Origin: Lineus longissimus
Lineage: Eukaryota > Nemertea > Pilidiophora > Heteronemertea > Lineidae
Length of the DNA stretch: 60,000 nucleotides
Assembly: GCF_910592395.1 (NCBI RefSeq)
Contig: NC_088318.1
Location: 1,056,001-1,116,000 of the forward strand
Direction of reading: 5' to 3'
Part shown: positions 23,923 to 35,404 of the stretch, piece by piece
Layout: every line of letters begins with the position of its first letter
Numbering within the stretch: position 1 is the stretch's first letter
Notes under the pieces: model-generated
The model's database searches: none
Seen by the model: only the letters and a program-made list of their open reading frames with translations
What the model was told of the DNA's origin: nothing
Made by a program: the position numbers and the translations under genes

Positions 23923-24526
23923 CCCTCACCGAAAAGCAGTGTGATATCAGTCAGGATTCAGTCAGGTTGCAGTGTTACCTCACATTTTTATGGCAGTGTT
24001 GAAATCAGTGGAAAGCAGTCATAGGGAGTGTTTTTCAGTCACGCAATACCAAAGCATACAGTTATACAGCAATCAAAAATAGAGGGTAGGGAGTCATAAG
24101 CAGTGGTAAGACAGTCAAAATCAGTGGTAAGGCAGTCAAAAGCAGTGCTCATTTAAATATTTAGGCTGACTGATTTCCACTGCTTTTGACACTGAAAATG
24201 ACTCCCCACTATGCATCATGCACAGGGCTGGCAGTGGGGTTCAGTGTTAATTTAAATATTTCGCAGCACACTGAATCCACACTGAAACACCACTGATTTT
24301 GACTGCCATTTCCAAAACCTCTTGGAGGGAGCAGTCATTTTCAGTGTTAATATGAATAATTTATTTAATGGCATGCAGGCACGGATGCCGAGAAAGGTTT
24401 GGGGGACGTGACCCCCCTGTGCTGATGACAACCAAAGAAATTGTTCGAAAAAGCAAAAACTTCTAGCAAACTGTTACTTTTGCTGTCCTATTTTAGACGG
24501 TGTGTTTGCGTCCAATATGGCAGTGA

Positions 24527-24534
24527 TGACGTCA
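24527..24534. promoter_or_regulatory. TGACGTCA palindrome (CRE-like site)
   Basis: A perfect cAMP-response-element octamer sits in the 12-bp palindrome GATGACGTCATC, with a half-site, ATGACGTG, about 40 bases downstream. It lies inside the transposon and away from any gene start, so a regulatory role is only a possibility. Confidence 0.3.
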
Positions 24535-24807
24535 TCTGCACAAATAGAGGACATCGCCATTGTATGATGACGTGACACAGTAAAAAGATGACAAATTCAC
24601 GTCCTTGACCTACGTCATTGCAAACTTTGTCATAATGACAGTGGTCAGATGGGGTTACTAGACGATGGGGTTACTTGAAACGACACATGGCACATAGCTA
24701 CTGTCAGTGATGTCAGGGATTGAAGCTAGATCAAATTGACTTCCAAATAAAGTAACTGCACGCAGCCTGTAGAATAATGATCTACTGATTGATGTGTATT
24801 GAGCTCC

Positions 24808-24934
24808 CATGCAGATAATTTGCAGTGTATGCATACATTACAATTAACACCTATAGGGCCTATAGTAGATGCATGAAGATACATGCAGATATCTTGCAGT
24901 GTATGCATGCATTACAACACCTATAGGGCCTATA
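24808..24934 (+). repeat. Direct repeat, two copies of about 55 bp with 74-bp period
   Basis: Copies at 24808-24864 and 24882-24934 share CATGCAGAT, TTGCAGTGTATGCAT and ACCTATAGGGCCTATA with a few changes and a small deletion. They lie within the large transposon and look like an internal tandem duplication. Confidence 0.7.
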
Positions 24935-25511
24935 CAGCCTTCTTGATTTGCTGAAAATACAACTTCAGTGTCTGTCGAGATTACCCTTTTTGCATTCATT
25001 TGGCTCCTTATGTGTTCCAATTCAAACTGACTAAAACTCCCCTCTTCTCATATTGAAATTCGGGTAAATATCGAGAAATATGAAGAGGTACCATGATTTC
25101 TTGAATGTTTGACTATCAAATTCAAACTTACGAGCTTCCTGTCTCAGGTTGCATTATGGGTGATATTTAACACTGAATTTGACTGCAATTACCACTGCTT
25201 TACACTGCCATCAAGTCTTAATCTCACCAGTCATAAAGCAGTGGTTTTCAGTCATGTTGAAAATGCCACGGGTTTCGATCAGAGTTGGAGAAGTGGAAAT
25301 CAGTGGTCTTTCAGTCATAGGCAGTGTTTTTGAAATACGTCCTTCATAATGATATGCAAGTGGCAGTGCTTTGCAGTGGTCTTTCAGTCAAAATCAGTGG
25401 TTTTAAAACATTAAGAAAAAATGATATGCCTAAGACAGTCATATGCAGTGGGGGTTTCAGTCAAAAGCAGTGTGATGCAGTCCTTTTCAGTGCACTGCCT
25501 TTCGGTGAGGG

Positions 25512-26689
25512 TCCCTAGCCGTGGTATCCATATCTATAGTCGGACAACAGCAATGATAAAACAAGGAGATAATACATATACAATTAGAGCTTGGTCCCAG
25601 GTGTGGCTTCTCCCAGCTCATCATGTTCCCATCAACATTAACCAGACAACAGTTTGAAATTGACACAAAACATATCTGTATCAGTAGGTGATAAAACGAA
25701 AGTTGCTGTGTGATGCTGGCCAGATAGTGGAGTGGTTCGTAACAAAAGCATATTACAAATGGATGCAGGGTGTACAGAACACCATAATGTGAATGTTTGA
25801 TGAGTAGGCCTGAATATAGATGGTGGTGGCGGTAGGTCCACCTCAAGGTTGAAGTTGGCAGTGATGAAGCAATCATGAAAAATGGCAAAATAAAGGGGCT
25901 CTGAAAAATATCTCATTTAATTGTGTTATGTTACCAGTTCTCAGATGACAGTGAAAGTTGTTAGTGAAGAGAGGCGGATTTTCATGACAGCTACAGACTT
26001 GGAGGCAAGACCAGGGGGTAGGGCCAATGCACTATTGACGGCAGCACCACGAAACACTTCTTTGCCTTGGATCAACAGACGCCACCTAGCCAAGGTGGTT
26101 ATGTCAGAACTCTCAGTTGCGGAGCATGACCTCAGTTAGAGATGGGACAATTGCAAGCTAACAGAAAACCCCCCCCCCCCCCACATCAACCACCACATAG
26201 GACTATCAAAGTTTACAGAAATATACAGCATAGTCGATTGCACGAGTCTTGATGGAGATCAACATAGAGCCAAAAAAGCCAATACCACTTTCAGCTCAGG
26301 GTTCATTCATCCCACAGAAAAGAGTGAAAGTCCACACTCTTCAACACAGCAGTAAGATCACCGTGGAGAGTTTTATCATCATGATACACCTGTCTCCAAA
26401 GAGCACAACCAGCTCATCAGATATCTATGGACCAGAAGCATCTGTGACCAGCACAGGAGTGATAAACCTCTACAAATATAAATAAACCATTCTTACTTTA
26501 CAATCAAAATGTAGAACCAGCAGGGATACGATCATTGGTGACATCTGTGGAACGAAAAATGCAATGATAAACCTACACAAACAAGCTCCCTTTGTTTGCA
26601 ATTTCACATCCGTTTTGATTAATTTAATTTGATTTTCATTGATACATGGGTTTTATTTCAAGTCATGTTGTGGCATTAGGTAGCTGGCG
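25512..26689. other. Non-coding stretch, nothing recognised
   Basis: A 133-codon minus-strand frame (25487-25888) overlaps the transposon end and looks random. A 14-base C-run lies at 26169-26182. No gene supported. Confidence 0.5.
26169..26182. repeat. C14 homopolymer
   Basis: Fourteen consecutive C residues. Homopolymer lengths of this size are often misestimated in assembly. Confidence 0.8.
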
Positions 26690-26696
26690 ATTAGGT

Positions 26697-26958
26697 GATT
26701 GTATATCTATGTACTCTTTTCAACAACCCTGATTTTCAGTCAAATCCATCAACCAATATGGCCGCCAGGCGGCCATCTTGAAAATTAAACAAAGTCTATT
26801 TCTCCGAAACTAATGATCAGATTGCAACCAAACTTCATGTGATTATGTATCTATGTACTCTTATCAATATCCCTAATTATAAGTCAAATCCAATATAAAA
26901 ATTTCGCTTTAACATCTATTAGATTATGTGTCTATCATCAATATCCCGCATTTTCAGC
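26697..26958 (+). repeat. Degenerate direct repeats around a 19-bp GC palindrome
   Basis: Three related blocks start GATT.T.T(A/G)TCTAT at 26697, 26841 and 26922 and contain ATCAATATCCC or a variant. The first two end in AGTCAAATCC. Between the first two lies ATGGCCGCCAGGCGGCCAT (26758-26776), a palindrome with 9-bp arms and a single central base. The arrangement suggests a decayed repetitive element rather than a gene. Confidence 0.55.
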
Positions 26959-29126
26959 ATTATAGCACGCACAGTTTGCGGATGCAGACCACTTTAAAAA
27001 TACCTTGTACCCAGGTCGTACAGGCTTTTCAGTCCTATACATTCATGGTCATTGATGGTCATATGGGCCCTGGATCCAAGGCCTCTTTTTGAGTTTGATG
27101 GCAGAATTTTGCAAAAATTTACCAAATGTTTGAAAAACCATGAAGCGTTTGGAATTTTGAGCTGATTTTTGCATGCAGCATCTGTACCACATCAACTACA
27201 TTGGCAGTGTTTTATTGGTTCTGACTTGTCTAGGTGTAAAAGGGGTGATGTCCGTGGGTTAGCTTGGAGAATGAGAGAAAGATAAATCACAGTTGATTTG
27301 AAATCTATTCATATCAGGGGTACAGTTGCTGCAAACAGTGAACACTGATTGCTCAAGCAAAACTGTGTAGGGAGGAAAGGAATTGAATTACAACAAACAA
27401 TTTTTACCAAAGTCTGACAGCTTTATGGAAATTGATGATGATTTTGGCAGAATTCAGGAGCAAACTGAGGTAGAGGGTGATGTGAGTGTGTGGGGATGTA
27501 TAGGTTTGCCGCTGACCACAGCTGAGGCTAGGCACACATCTAATTGGTCATCAAAAAGTAACCAAGAATCAAACTACAATTAGTATGCACCACCAGGAAA
27601 CGATCTCAAGGACCAATTATGGCAAGTTTATTATGAGTTTATGAATCAATATAACACTAGTTATTGCAGGCCGTATTTTCACAGGCGTCTAGCACCAATT
27701 TGTCACTAGTGGGGCTCTAATTACTTCAGAAAACAGTCAATTTAAATAGATTTATGGGAAGGGGACAGAATACACATCCGTAGGGGTCCCAGGTTCAACA
27801 AAATACAATGTTCAATACAGGGTTATATATTATACACATGGGAAAAATAAACTTGGTGATATTGAACGCCTTTGTAAAGGTCAGCTGGGATCTTTTAAAT
27901 GTCATTTCAGTAAAGTGCTGCTCATGCATATTGCAGTGGTGTAATTCTACTGTGTCAAAAACAATCAAATAAACCAGGCTTCTGCTGGATCAGGTGGTCC
28001 AACCCTTATTCTTTCAGAAAAATCTATTAAACTGAACATGAAATTTTGAGATTTTGAAAAAATAAACAAGGAATTTGAGTGTGAAATGCCCTCTTTTCTG
28101 AATCTTGGGTCAGCTCGTGTAGGTGACCACATCTGAATGGAAAAGGACATCCCTCAGTCATATCCTTCCTAAGACACTCAGGATACCCAGCAATCAAACT
28201 TGCTTCATAGTAATAATAACCAATCTCAAATCAATCGATCTTCCATAAACAACCTTATTTACCAATGCACCCATATTCTTTGGAATCGTAACGCTCGAGG
28301 TTATTTTTTCCATCCTGGGAAATTATCTGAGATTCTATATTGATGTGCAGGTGGGTGCAATTTTCTTACCCATGAACACATGATTCCATAAAGGAACCGT
28401 TCGAAACAAGAAATTGAAAATTAGTGAGAACACAAGTTACGGATCCCACGCCAGAATCAAAACAACATTGAGATATCTTTGAGGGAGTGTTATTAAAGCG
28501 AGACAGTAGGCGGGGCCATGGTAGCTTATGTTTTGGGGATACTGGGGGCCAGAGGCTTGATTTCAGTTTTTGGGATGTCACAAGTGATGTAGATGTCCTG
28601 AGGCATTTTCAGTCCGAGGGTGGGCAGCAGCTCGACTTTTTGTAAGAAGAAATCATGCCTACATTATTTTCCCTTTAACAGCCATGAAACGTCATTGAGG
28701 GGTTATGAAATATCTTCAAAGCTTCAAGCATGACCCAGGAAACAGAAATGTATATACATGGACGCGAGTTACAAATGCAACCAAGTTTAAGAACAACTAT
28801 CGTTTCCTCAAAGCCCTAAAAAGATCTTGACCACCAGCCATTTCAGTGAAGATGACACTTATCGACTAACACACTGATTACTTTTTGTCACATACAGCAT
28901 CCTCTAGGGATTCATTAATAATTTGTGCAGCATGACAACAATAAATCTGTGCAATATTGATTGAGATGACATGTCTGGTAGAATTTCCCAGGGGGACTGA
29001 ACAAATGCAGAAAACTTCTGAAGGAGGGGATGCAAATTGTACAGTTCTTCGAGTCATTGATGGAGCTATGTAGTGGTTAATGGCAGCATGACTCTGCCAC
29101 CGTTAGCTACTGCCCACTGCTCGAGT
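26959..29126. other. Non-coding stretch, nothing recognised
   Basis: Short unremarkable frames only. No structured repeat or RNA gene was noticed. Confidence 0.5.
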
Positions 29127-29143
29127 GGGCGGGTGGGGGGGGG
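29127..29143 (+). other. G-quadruplex-type motif
   Basis: GGG, C, GGG, T and then nine G satisfy the four-run quadruplex pattern with very short loops. No gene start is evident nearby. Confidence 0.45.
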
Positions 29144-29701
29144 ATGCCATCGATACTACACCAGAAGGGATTTGTTCCTAATAGACAGGATTAGCAGCCA
29201 TACAAGGTTATTCCTTTTTGAATTCTACATCCACACCCTATGGTAATTTGCTTATTCCTATGATAATTGCCTAATTCATTTTAGCTACTCTTGAGAAAAC
29301 AAGAAAAAACTAATTGACCTTTGTGGGCCACTTCACTCTGAACATCCTTTCCTCAGGATCTCGATGAGAATCTCCCGCTTCCCCATTCCTAAGCACATAC
29401 CATCACAAGATATATTCCGCTCTTGATATTAAATGCTATTTAGCCAGGTGCCAATGACATCCAAAGCCAGCAAATTAAAAAATCTACGTAGCCTCAGGTG
29501 TGAAAGAATCACTCGCACAGATTTAATAATATTTACATCTTTGAGAGGAAACCTGGCTTTTGAAAGGTGCAGCAGACCTACTATTGTTTGAACTTCAAAC
29601 TGATTCAATTGATAGCATGACTCTGGCAGGATGAGACTGGCCAGGCAAGGGTAAAGAGAAAGTTACAATTATTCCAATCAAATCGTCACTCACCACACAA
29701 A

Positions 29702-29772
29702 GCATGATAGCTCAAGGGTGAGAGTGCCGAACTCCTTACTAAGAGGTCGTGGGTTTGAATCCTTTCTAAGGC
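29702..29772 (+). repeat. tRNA-like sequence, pseudogene or SINE head
   Basis: Box A-like TAGCTCAAGGG (29708-29718) and box B-like GGTTTGAATCC (29752-29762, one difference from the GGTTCGAATCC consensus) are correctly spaced. A D-stem GCTC/GAGT can form and the anticodon-loop position reads CTCCTTA. The anticodon, T and acceptor stems do not pair properly, so a functional tRNA is unlikely. No tail typical of a SINE was found downstream. Confidence 0.5.
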
Positions 29773-30078
29773 ACTGAGTTATTTCCTGATAGAATTGAAA
29801 GTTAAGTAAGTGCTAAGCAGCAACAAGGTCATGACTGGTCAGACCTTCGAGAAAGTATTTTTTCCAAATATGGTCTGTGTCATCTTCCACAAGATTTTCA
29901 TCACCTGTCAACTGACCTGTTTCAGAAAGGGACATATGTTCTACAGGAAGTAGTTGGTGTGAGTCGAGGCCACTTCTCTGTGAACTCCCCCATAAGGTTA
30001 ATACATAAGTAAAGGCTGTGAAAAGGGAGTCTATCAGGTATAAGATCTGAACAGTTTGATCAGTTTGCAGTGACTCAC

Positions 30079-30231
30079 CGGAAGGAGTTGGCCCCCTTTC
30101 CCTGTTGTCATTACCATATCTGGCATAAAAAGTTTCAAACTCTTTCCATCCCAAAAGGAAGGCCAGGCAAATCCACCCGCCCAAAGCATGGGCACCCCTC
30201 TTTCGTCCATCACCAACAGTTCTGCTCCCAT
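30079..30231 (-). CDS. Candidate coding exon ending at GTGAGT (low confidence)
   Basis: On the minus strand a frame starts at ATG 30231 and runs 51 codons, with sequence such as ERGVPMLWAGGFAWPSFWDG, to a good donor CCG|GTGAGT in phase 0. An in-frame TGA lies two codons upstream of the ATG, so it would have to be a first coding exon. The other two minus frames are also open over much of this span, which weakens the case. No domain is recognised. It could belong to the minus-strand gene ending at 12,015, or be chance. Confidence 0.2.
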
Positions 30232-32060
30232 CCATCAGCTTTCAGCACAGACAAGAACCAGCAACTGGTCTGAAACACAAACAGTGTTGTTTTCTTTACG
30301 CCTGGCCCACATCTGTTTTCCTACGAGTGTGGCATGTCCCAATCAACAGCATCTTAACATATTTGTTTGGGCAGAGGTCAGGAGCAGCGATCTTCCAGAT
30401 TTCTCCCCGCCAGTCTGGCGCCAGAAGTTATGACGCGAACACATGCAAGTCATCATGGTTAACCTTACACCGGCAATCTGGTGAACACGTGCGGTTGTCG
30501 GATGTTCCTACTTAAAGGCTCACAACTTCTCTGTGATTTTTCTTCAAGACAGCAAATGTCTGTTTTAGCCAAAGCTTGAGTGGAAGTGACTCAGAGAAGC
30601 TGAGGGCACCACTGAAAAAGAGGGGGCACGATGGTGACTTTCAGCATCAATTCACTGAAATTCATGGTTAATTGCAAAGACTCTTTTCAAATAAGGGGGG
30701 CACCTACACCTCTGCGACTCCACCTTGATCTGCCCAGCTAAGCCACCACCCTAGGATAGAGTGATGTATGTTGATGTGGTGAATTCAGCCACCCAATGTG
30801 TGATTCTTGCATCCATGATGATTCATTACCTCCACAACAAATTTGACATACTGAGTTGAAAAGAAGGGCAGCTAGTCATCAGTAATTCCAGTTGTGGACG
30901 AGTACTAAAGATGGTGGGGGAGGAAAGCATAGTTTATCTGATAGCTCTGAGATTTGAAGACCTTTTTCTCATATTTCTTTTTGTTTGAGTAACAAGGCAA
31001 AAACACCAAATTTTTTTAAGGGCGGGGAAAAATGCATAACAGGAGGTTCGACAAATTAATCCTAAATCAAAGACAAGCAACAGTTGCTCAAGCCTGGTTG
31101 CTATCTGGCTCTCAGACTTACTGGCGACACTACACTCGCCCACACCTGGTCGAACCTAACTTCTACCATACGCCAACTGCCTGTATTTCACACCAAACCT
31201 GTCTGAGGCATCCGCTCATAATTTGTAACTAATAAACCTCTAATTATGAACCTGCTGACTGATGGGCGGGTGACTTACAGTGTAGGTAACTGACAGCCAC
31301 AGCCGGCAGCAATCTGACAGCAGCAACAGTGAGGCAGGCTCAGCCAATCAGAGACAGATTGCCAGTCTCAGAAGAATGTTGGGTGCAACGTAGGCTTACT
31401 CATTACAAATAACATGGGCTGTATTCTATGGAGGGACATGCCAAGCCTCTCGCCCTCCCGCCACACTTCAGATGAGACTGTGTGCACTATTACATCTGGG
31501 GCATTCATTACCAAGATTTCTAGAATGAGAGCATCCCGTTAGTGGCGTAACATGGATCAATAGAAACCAAACTTCAAAGAAATCTAACCAGTAGTTTTTG
31601 CTACAGAGCCACAAATGATGCAGACAAAAACAGAACATTTGCAAATTTGCAAATAGACTTTGGGCTCTTGTCAGCAAAAACCCTCGTGACAAGTATCATA
31701 CATGTGCCAGATGTCCCCTTCATCGACATTTGCATCGCAACAAATAGATTCGACAGACCATGATTAATTAAATCTTTACTCCCGGGATTTATCGTAAATT
31801 CAATAAACGCTGCAGAATCTCTCTTATTTGATTGATATGAAGAGTGCTTTACAAATTAAAATGAATCTTGTTTGAGTTAGTTTATATAGGCCTTTGTCAA
31901 GCGGAAACAAGCCTACATATATCCGCAGACAGAGACACACAAATTGTTTATTAATGTACGGGTGCTGCCACTGTGGGTTGATGACTAGAACTAATCACTC
32001 ATAACCATGCAGGGCTTGTTTGCCCTGCAGAGTATGGAGCTAGGGCATAGGGGCAGCTAG
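30232..32060. other. Non-coding stretch, nothing recognised
   Basis: No supported gene. A short CTGGCGCCAG palindrome occurs at about 30415-30424. Near 31850, GAGTGCTTTACAAATTAAAA resembles the 3' tail of L2/SINE-type repeats, without a recognisable head. Confidence 0.45.
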
Positions 32061-32352
32061 AGATTGATACTGGTGTTGTGACAATGATACTGGTGTTGTG
32101 ACGATGATACTGGTGTTGTGACGATGATACTGGTGTTGTGACGATGATACTGGTGTTGTGACAATGATACTGGTGTTGTGACAATGATACTGGTGTTGTG
32201 ACAATGATACTGGTGTTGTGACAATGATACTGGTGTTGTGACGATGATACTGGTGTTGTGATGATGATACTGGTGTTGTGACGATGATACTGGTGTTGTG
32301 ACGATGATACTGGTGTTGTGACGATGATACTGGTGTTGTGACAATGATACTG
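32061..32352 (+). repeat. 20-bp minisatellite, 14 full units plus a partial
   Basis: The unit is ACAATGATACTGGTGTTGTG, varying almost only at its second and third bases (ACA, ACG, ATG) plus a divergent first unit. Runs of three to four consecutive ACA or ACG variants suggest local unit duplication. The unit has no stop in any minus-strand frame, which creates two overlapping artefactual minus-strand frames rich in His, Gln, Asn, Thr and Ser. Confidence 0.95.
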
Positions 32353-32844
32353 TTCTCTGCCTTCCTTGTGGCTGAGAAAGAAACAAATCTTCATTTTTTT
32401 CCGAGATTGTTGGGAAGTTCCACATAGTGACAGAGCTTGATATGTTATTGTACAATGTCACATTAGCAATGCATATCAATTGAAGACCAGGTGTTTTTAA
32501 CACACTTATTTATAATGTATGCGGCGAAACAGGTGATGCATGATGGGAAAAGTGACAGTGAAATATAAAAGGAAGGAGCGCTTGAAAAGGCAGATGCCCC
32601 AACTTATGAATCATGCAGTTGCTGAGGCAGTGTTATAAATTAACACCAGATCACACACTAACAAAAAGACATGGTCTCTTGATTTCTTCTAACAGTTAGG
32701 TAATACAGGGGTAACAAATTCGATGCCATACAAGATGGTAATAGATTTCTGCCACTCCCTCCCCTCACCTGAGAAAATTTTTGGAGATTCATCATGAAAT
32801 TTGGGATATCGTTCGTAAATCACCATAATATTTGTACTTAAATA

Positions 32845-33089
32845 ATCCTTTCATAAGTTCCCAGTTTTGAAAAATTTTCAGAGTCAAAAAAGTTTTGGGA
32901 CTGATGATGTTGGTTCATTTTGAGGAGAAAAAAAAAGTGAAAAAAATATTTGGACTTAAAAATTTTTTCTAACCCTCATCCTTTCATAAGTTCAAAATTT
33001 CGAAAAATTTTCAGAGTCAAAAAAATTTTGGGACGACTGATGATTTTGATTCATTTTGAGCAGGAAAAAAAAGTGAAAAAAATTTGGAC
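32845..33089 (+). repeat. Dispersed A/T-rich repeat, tandem dimer
   Basis: Two adjacent copies (32845-32977 and 32978-33089) share CCTTTCATAAGTTC, GAAAAATTTTCAGAGTC, TTCATTTTGAG and AAAAAAGTGAAAAAAA in the same order. Related copies lie at 44041-44250 and 50771-50890, all on the plus strand. No tRNA-like promoter, inverted repeat or coding frame is present. Confidence 0.8.
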
Positions 33090-33540
33090 AAATTCCTTCG
33101 GCATTTGCAAACAATTGATGTTTTTCTTGCAAAAATGTAAAAAATTATGTTGAAGACAGAAGCTACAATTGCAATTAAGGCCATATACAATGGAGATAAT
33201 AAATGTGCACTTTATACCAGAATATATGAGAACACACACCTTTTTACAAATGATAATTTGCCAAATGGATGAGAAATAAAACAGCAGATGCAGAGAGGAA
33301 ATAAATAAGTCATGCACAAGAAATTAACCGGATTTTTTTATAGTACAACCTTTTTAGAACTATCATTTAGTGAGAAAGTGAACATGATAAATAGAAGGCA
33401 GACACAACTGCAGGATGAGGCTAAAACTCTTTCTTTATACTAGGTTACGTATGTAATAGTTATCATTCATTTTTTGAGGATTTGGTAAGATCTCAGATAT
33501 GCACTACAGTTTCATACCCCTCAAAAAATACTTGGTTGAG

Positions 33541-33740
33541 AAGTGCTGTGGCAGAGTGCTTAGACTTAGAGTGCCAGGAGGTTGTGAGTTCAAATTCCTT
33601 ATGAGCAATTTTTTGTTCTTAAGGTTGTATAATACACTTTGTAGCTGCCCCTTAACATCCAATCGAATACCCTTGGATGCTAAATTGCTTTGAGCATGAC
33701 TAATCAAAAAAGTGCTGTATAAATGAAATCTTCAACTTTA
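33541..33740 (+). mobile_element. tRNA-derived SINE with L2-like tail
   Basis: The head carries box A-like TGGCAGAGTGC (33549-33559) and box B-like AGTTCAAATTC (about 33587-33597). A body of about 90 bp follows. The 3' part (TTGCTTTGAGCATGACTA, then AAAAAAGTGCTGTATAAATG, about 33686-33727) is the kind of tail shared by SINEs mobilised by L2-type LINEs. SINEs are transcribed by RNA polymerase III and depend on a partner LINE. The copy is diverged in the head, and no target duplication was established. Confidence 0.7.
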
Positions 33741-34840
33741 CCTTGACAAGATTCTGAAGATCGCCGAGCACATAATATTAGCACAACAGAACTGATCACA
33801 GAGTGTGGTCATCACAAGGAACAAATACTAAAACAGCTCTTGGACTATTGTTGTCTTTATCAAGTCCTGCTTGAGCCAAGGTCCCATGTGCCAAGTAATC
33901 CCACCTAATGGTTATTAGTTCATATTTATCAAAAGTTTTAATTCATCGACAGACGTCAATGCAATCTGTTTAAGTGAAACCGGTGGAGGCCAGATGACTG
34001 GGACATGTCCCAAGGGTGTCATGTTAATACGCAATCCATATACCATCTGGTGGTATTAATTCATCTATATCGACAGTTATATCTTTTGTCACAAATATAT
34101 CGGTAGCTAAGTACTGGACCAGTCAAACAACAGCTACTAAAAGTGTCCCTTCTCATTGACCTACTCCACAGATGGACGTAACATAACTGTGTAACTGAAG
34201 ACTAGAGTCAGTGAGGACTAGGGTAGTGTTCACAGTGCCACATATACACGCTGTTCTCCATAGCAAATCAAAACAAATGGCTATCCTCAATCTGATCTGA
34301 TATCAAGTTTGAACCGAAATCTCCATAGACCATATCTCAGGGGGGAATATTTCAGCCCCTGTAACATCCAGTGCCCGAGAGGCCACCCAGATGTGCAGGG
34401 TGTTCGCTCCCTGAGCCTGGTGCTAGGCTGACATGACAAATCACAGCCAGGATGAGTAATATGACATCCCAGTGGGATTAGGAAGGATGATTGGAGAAAT
34501 CTTACCAGATTGCCGGATTAACTGGCGTATCAGTCACTCGGCTGGCATCCTCTGTCACATCAACCCCTCAAGATCTGGAGGCAAGTGAAGTAACTGGTCA
34601 CATCAGTCAGTTACTGAGCTGGCATCTTTGGGGACATAACAGAGTTAAATTAACAACTGCTGAACTTGATGCAAGTGACTGGGCCACTCGAATGCCTGGG
34701 TCAAACTGGATTTTGCTAGAATCACAGTGATTGGGACATAGCAAGGAACAACCGAGTTGGAAGACCCTCATATCTTGGAAGTGACTTGTCTGATATTCTC
34801 AGGTATTTGAAACAGTAAGAGAAGAAATTCAGGACACAAT
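33741..34840. other. Non-coding stretch, weak internal duplication
   Basis: Near 34521-34700 phrases such as ACTGG...ATCAGTCA...GCTGGCATC and GCAAGTGA recur, indicating an old duplication of roughly 70-90 bp. A plus-strand frame of 79 codons (34491-34730) spans it. No gene supported. Confidence 0.4.
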
Positions 34841-35204
34841 GATGCCATGACACGAACTCATCGAAGACAAACCTCTTTTTTATCTGAGCCACACTGGTGC
34901 CATGACACAAACCTATCAAGGACAAACCTCTTTTTTATCTGAGCCACACTGGTGCCATGACACAAACCCATCAAGGACAAACCTCTTTTTTATCTGAGCC
35001 ACACTGGTGCCATGACACAAACCCATCAAGGATAAACCTCTTTTTTATCTGAGCCACACTGGTGCCATGACACAAACCCATCAAGGACAAACCTCTTTTT
35101 TATCTGAGCCACACTGGTGCCATGACACAAACCCATCAAGGACAAACCTCTTTTGGAGCTGAGACACATTGATTCCATGACACAAACCCATTAAGGATTG
35201 ACCA
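34841..35204 (+). repeat. 55-bp satellite-like array, about 6.6 copies
   Basis: Units start at 34841, 34896, 34951, 35006, 35061 and 35116 with a partial at 35171. Each contains GCCATGACACAAACCCATCA and CTCTTTTTTATCTGAG. The middle units are almost identical and the outer ones diverge, as expected for an array homogenised from its centre. A further degenerate fragment (CACATTGATTCCATGGCAGA, about 35378) lies beyond a MITE-like insert. Confidence 0.95.
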
Positions 35205-35220
35205 TAGACACCACCATTTT

Positions 35221-35345
35221 GGCTAGAACTTGAAATCCTAAAGCAATTAGAACTTTTTCAAAACATAGTGAATGCTCATTTCAAGGGCTGGAGTCTGTTC
35301 TTTGTTTTCCTGAGAACAGCCTCCCAGGTTTTAAATGAGCATCCA
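35221..35345 (+). mobile_element. Truncated MITE copy (GGCT...CTTGAAATCCTAAAG family)
   Basis: GGCTAGAACTTGAAATCCTA at its start, and the interior GAGTCTGTTCTTTGTTTTCC...GAGAACAGCCT, match the fuller element at 59192-59352. The right inverted repeat is missing. It sits between the last unit of the 55-bp array and a detached fragment of that array. Confidence 0.6.
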
Positions 35346-35404
35346 ATTCATTTGGACGCCTTTCTTTGGGTTTAGAACACATTGATTCCATGGCAGAAAC
35401 TCAA

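Larger units (their letters stand above)
23923..25511. mobile_element. Non-autonomous DNA transposon with CAGTG-rich subterminal repeats
   Basis: The ends form an inverted repeat: CCCTCACCGAAAAGCAGTG on the left, and CCCTCACCGAAAGGCAGTG as the reverse complement of the right end, with one mismatch in 19. The outer ~440 bp on the left and ~320 bp on the right are packed with CAGTG/CACTG pentamers in both orientations, roughly sixteen and twelve by eye. They are often extended to forms such as TTTCAGTCAAAAGCAGTG. A phrase CAGTGTTAATTTAAATATT recurs near 24144, 24241 and 24340. Dense subterminal repeats usually serve as transposase binding sites in cut-and-paste elements. The middle has no transposase. 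No clean target duplication can be defined, so the superfamily is open. Confidence 0.75.

Noticed and set aside
25487-25888. 133-codon minus-strand frame
   Set aside because: It runs into the transposon end and shows no protein-like features.
31999-32503. Two overlapping minus-strand frames of 131 and 148 codons with HNTS/QHQYH repeats
   Set aside because: They are read-throughs of the 20-bp minisatellite, whose unit has no stop in any minus frame.
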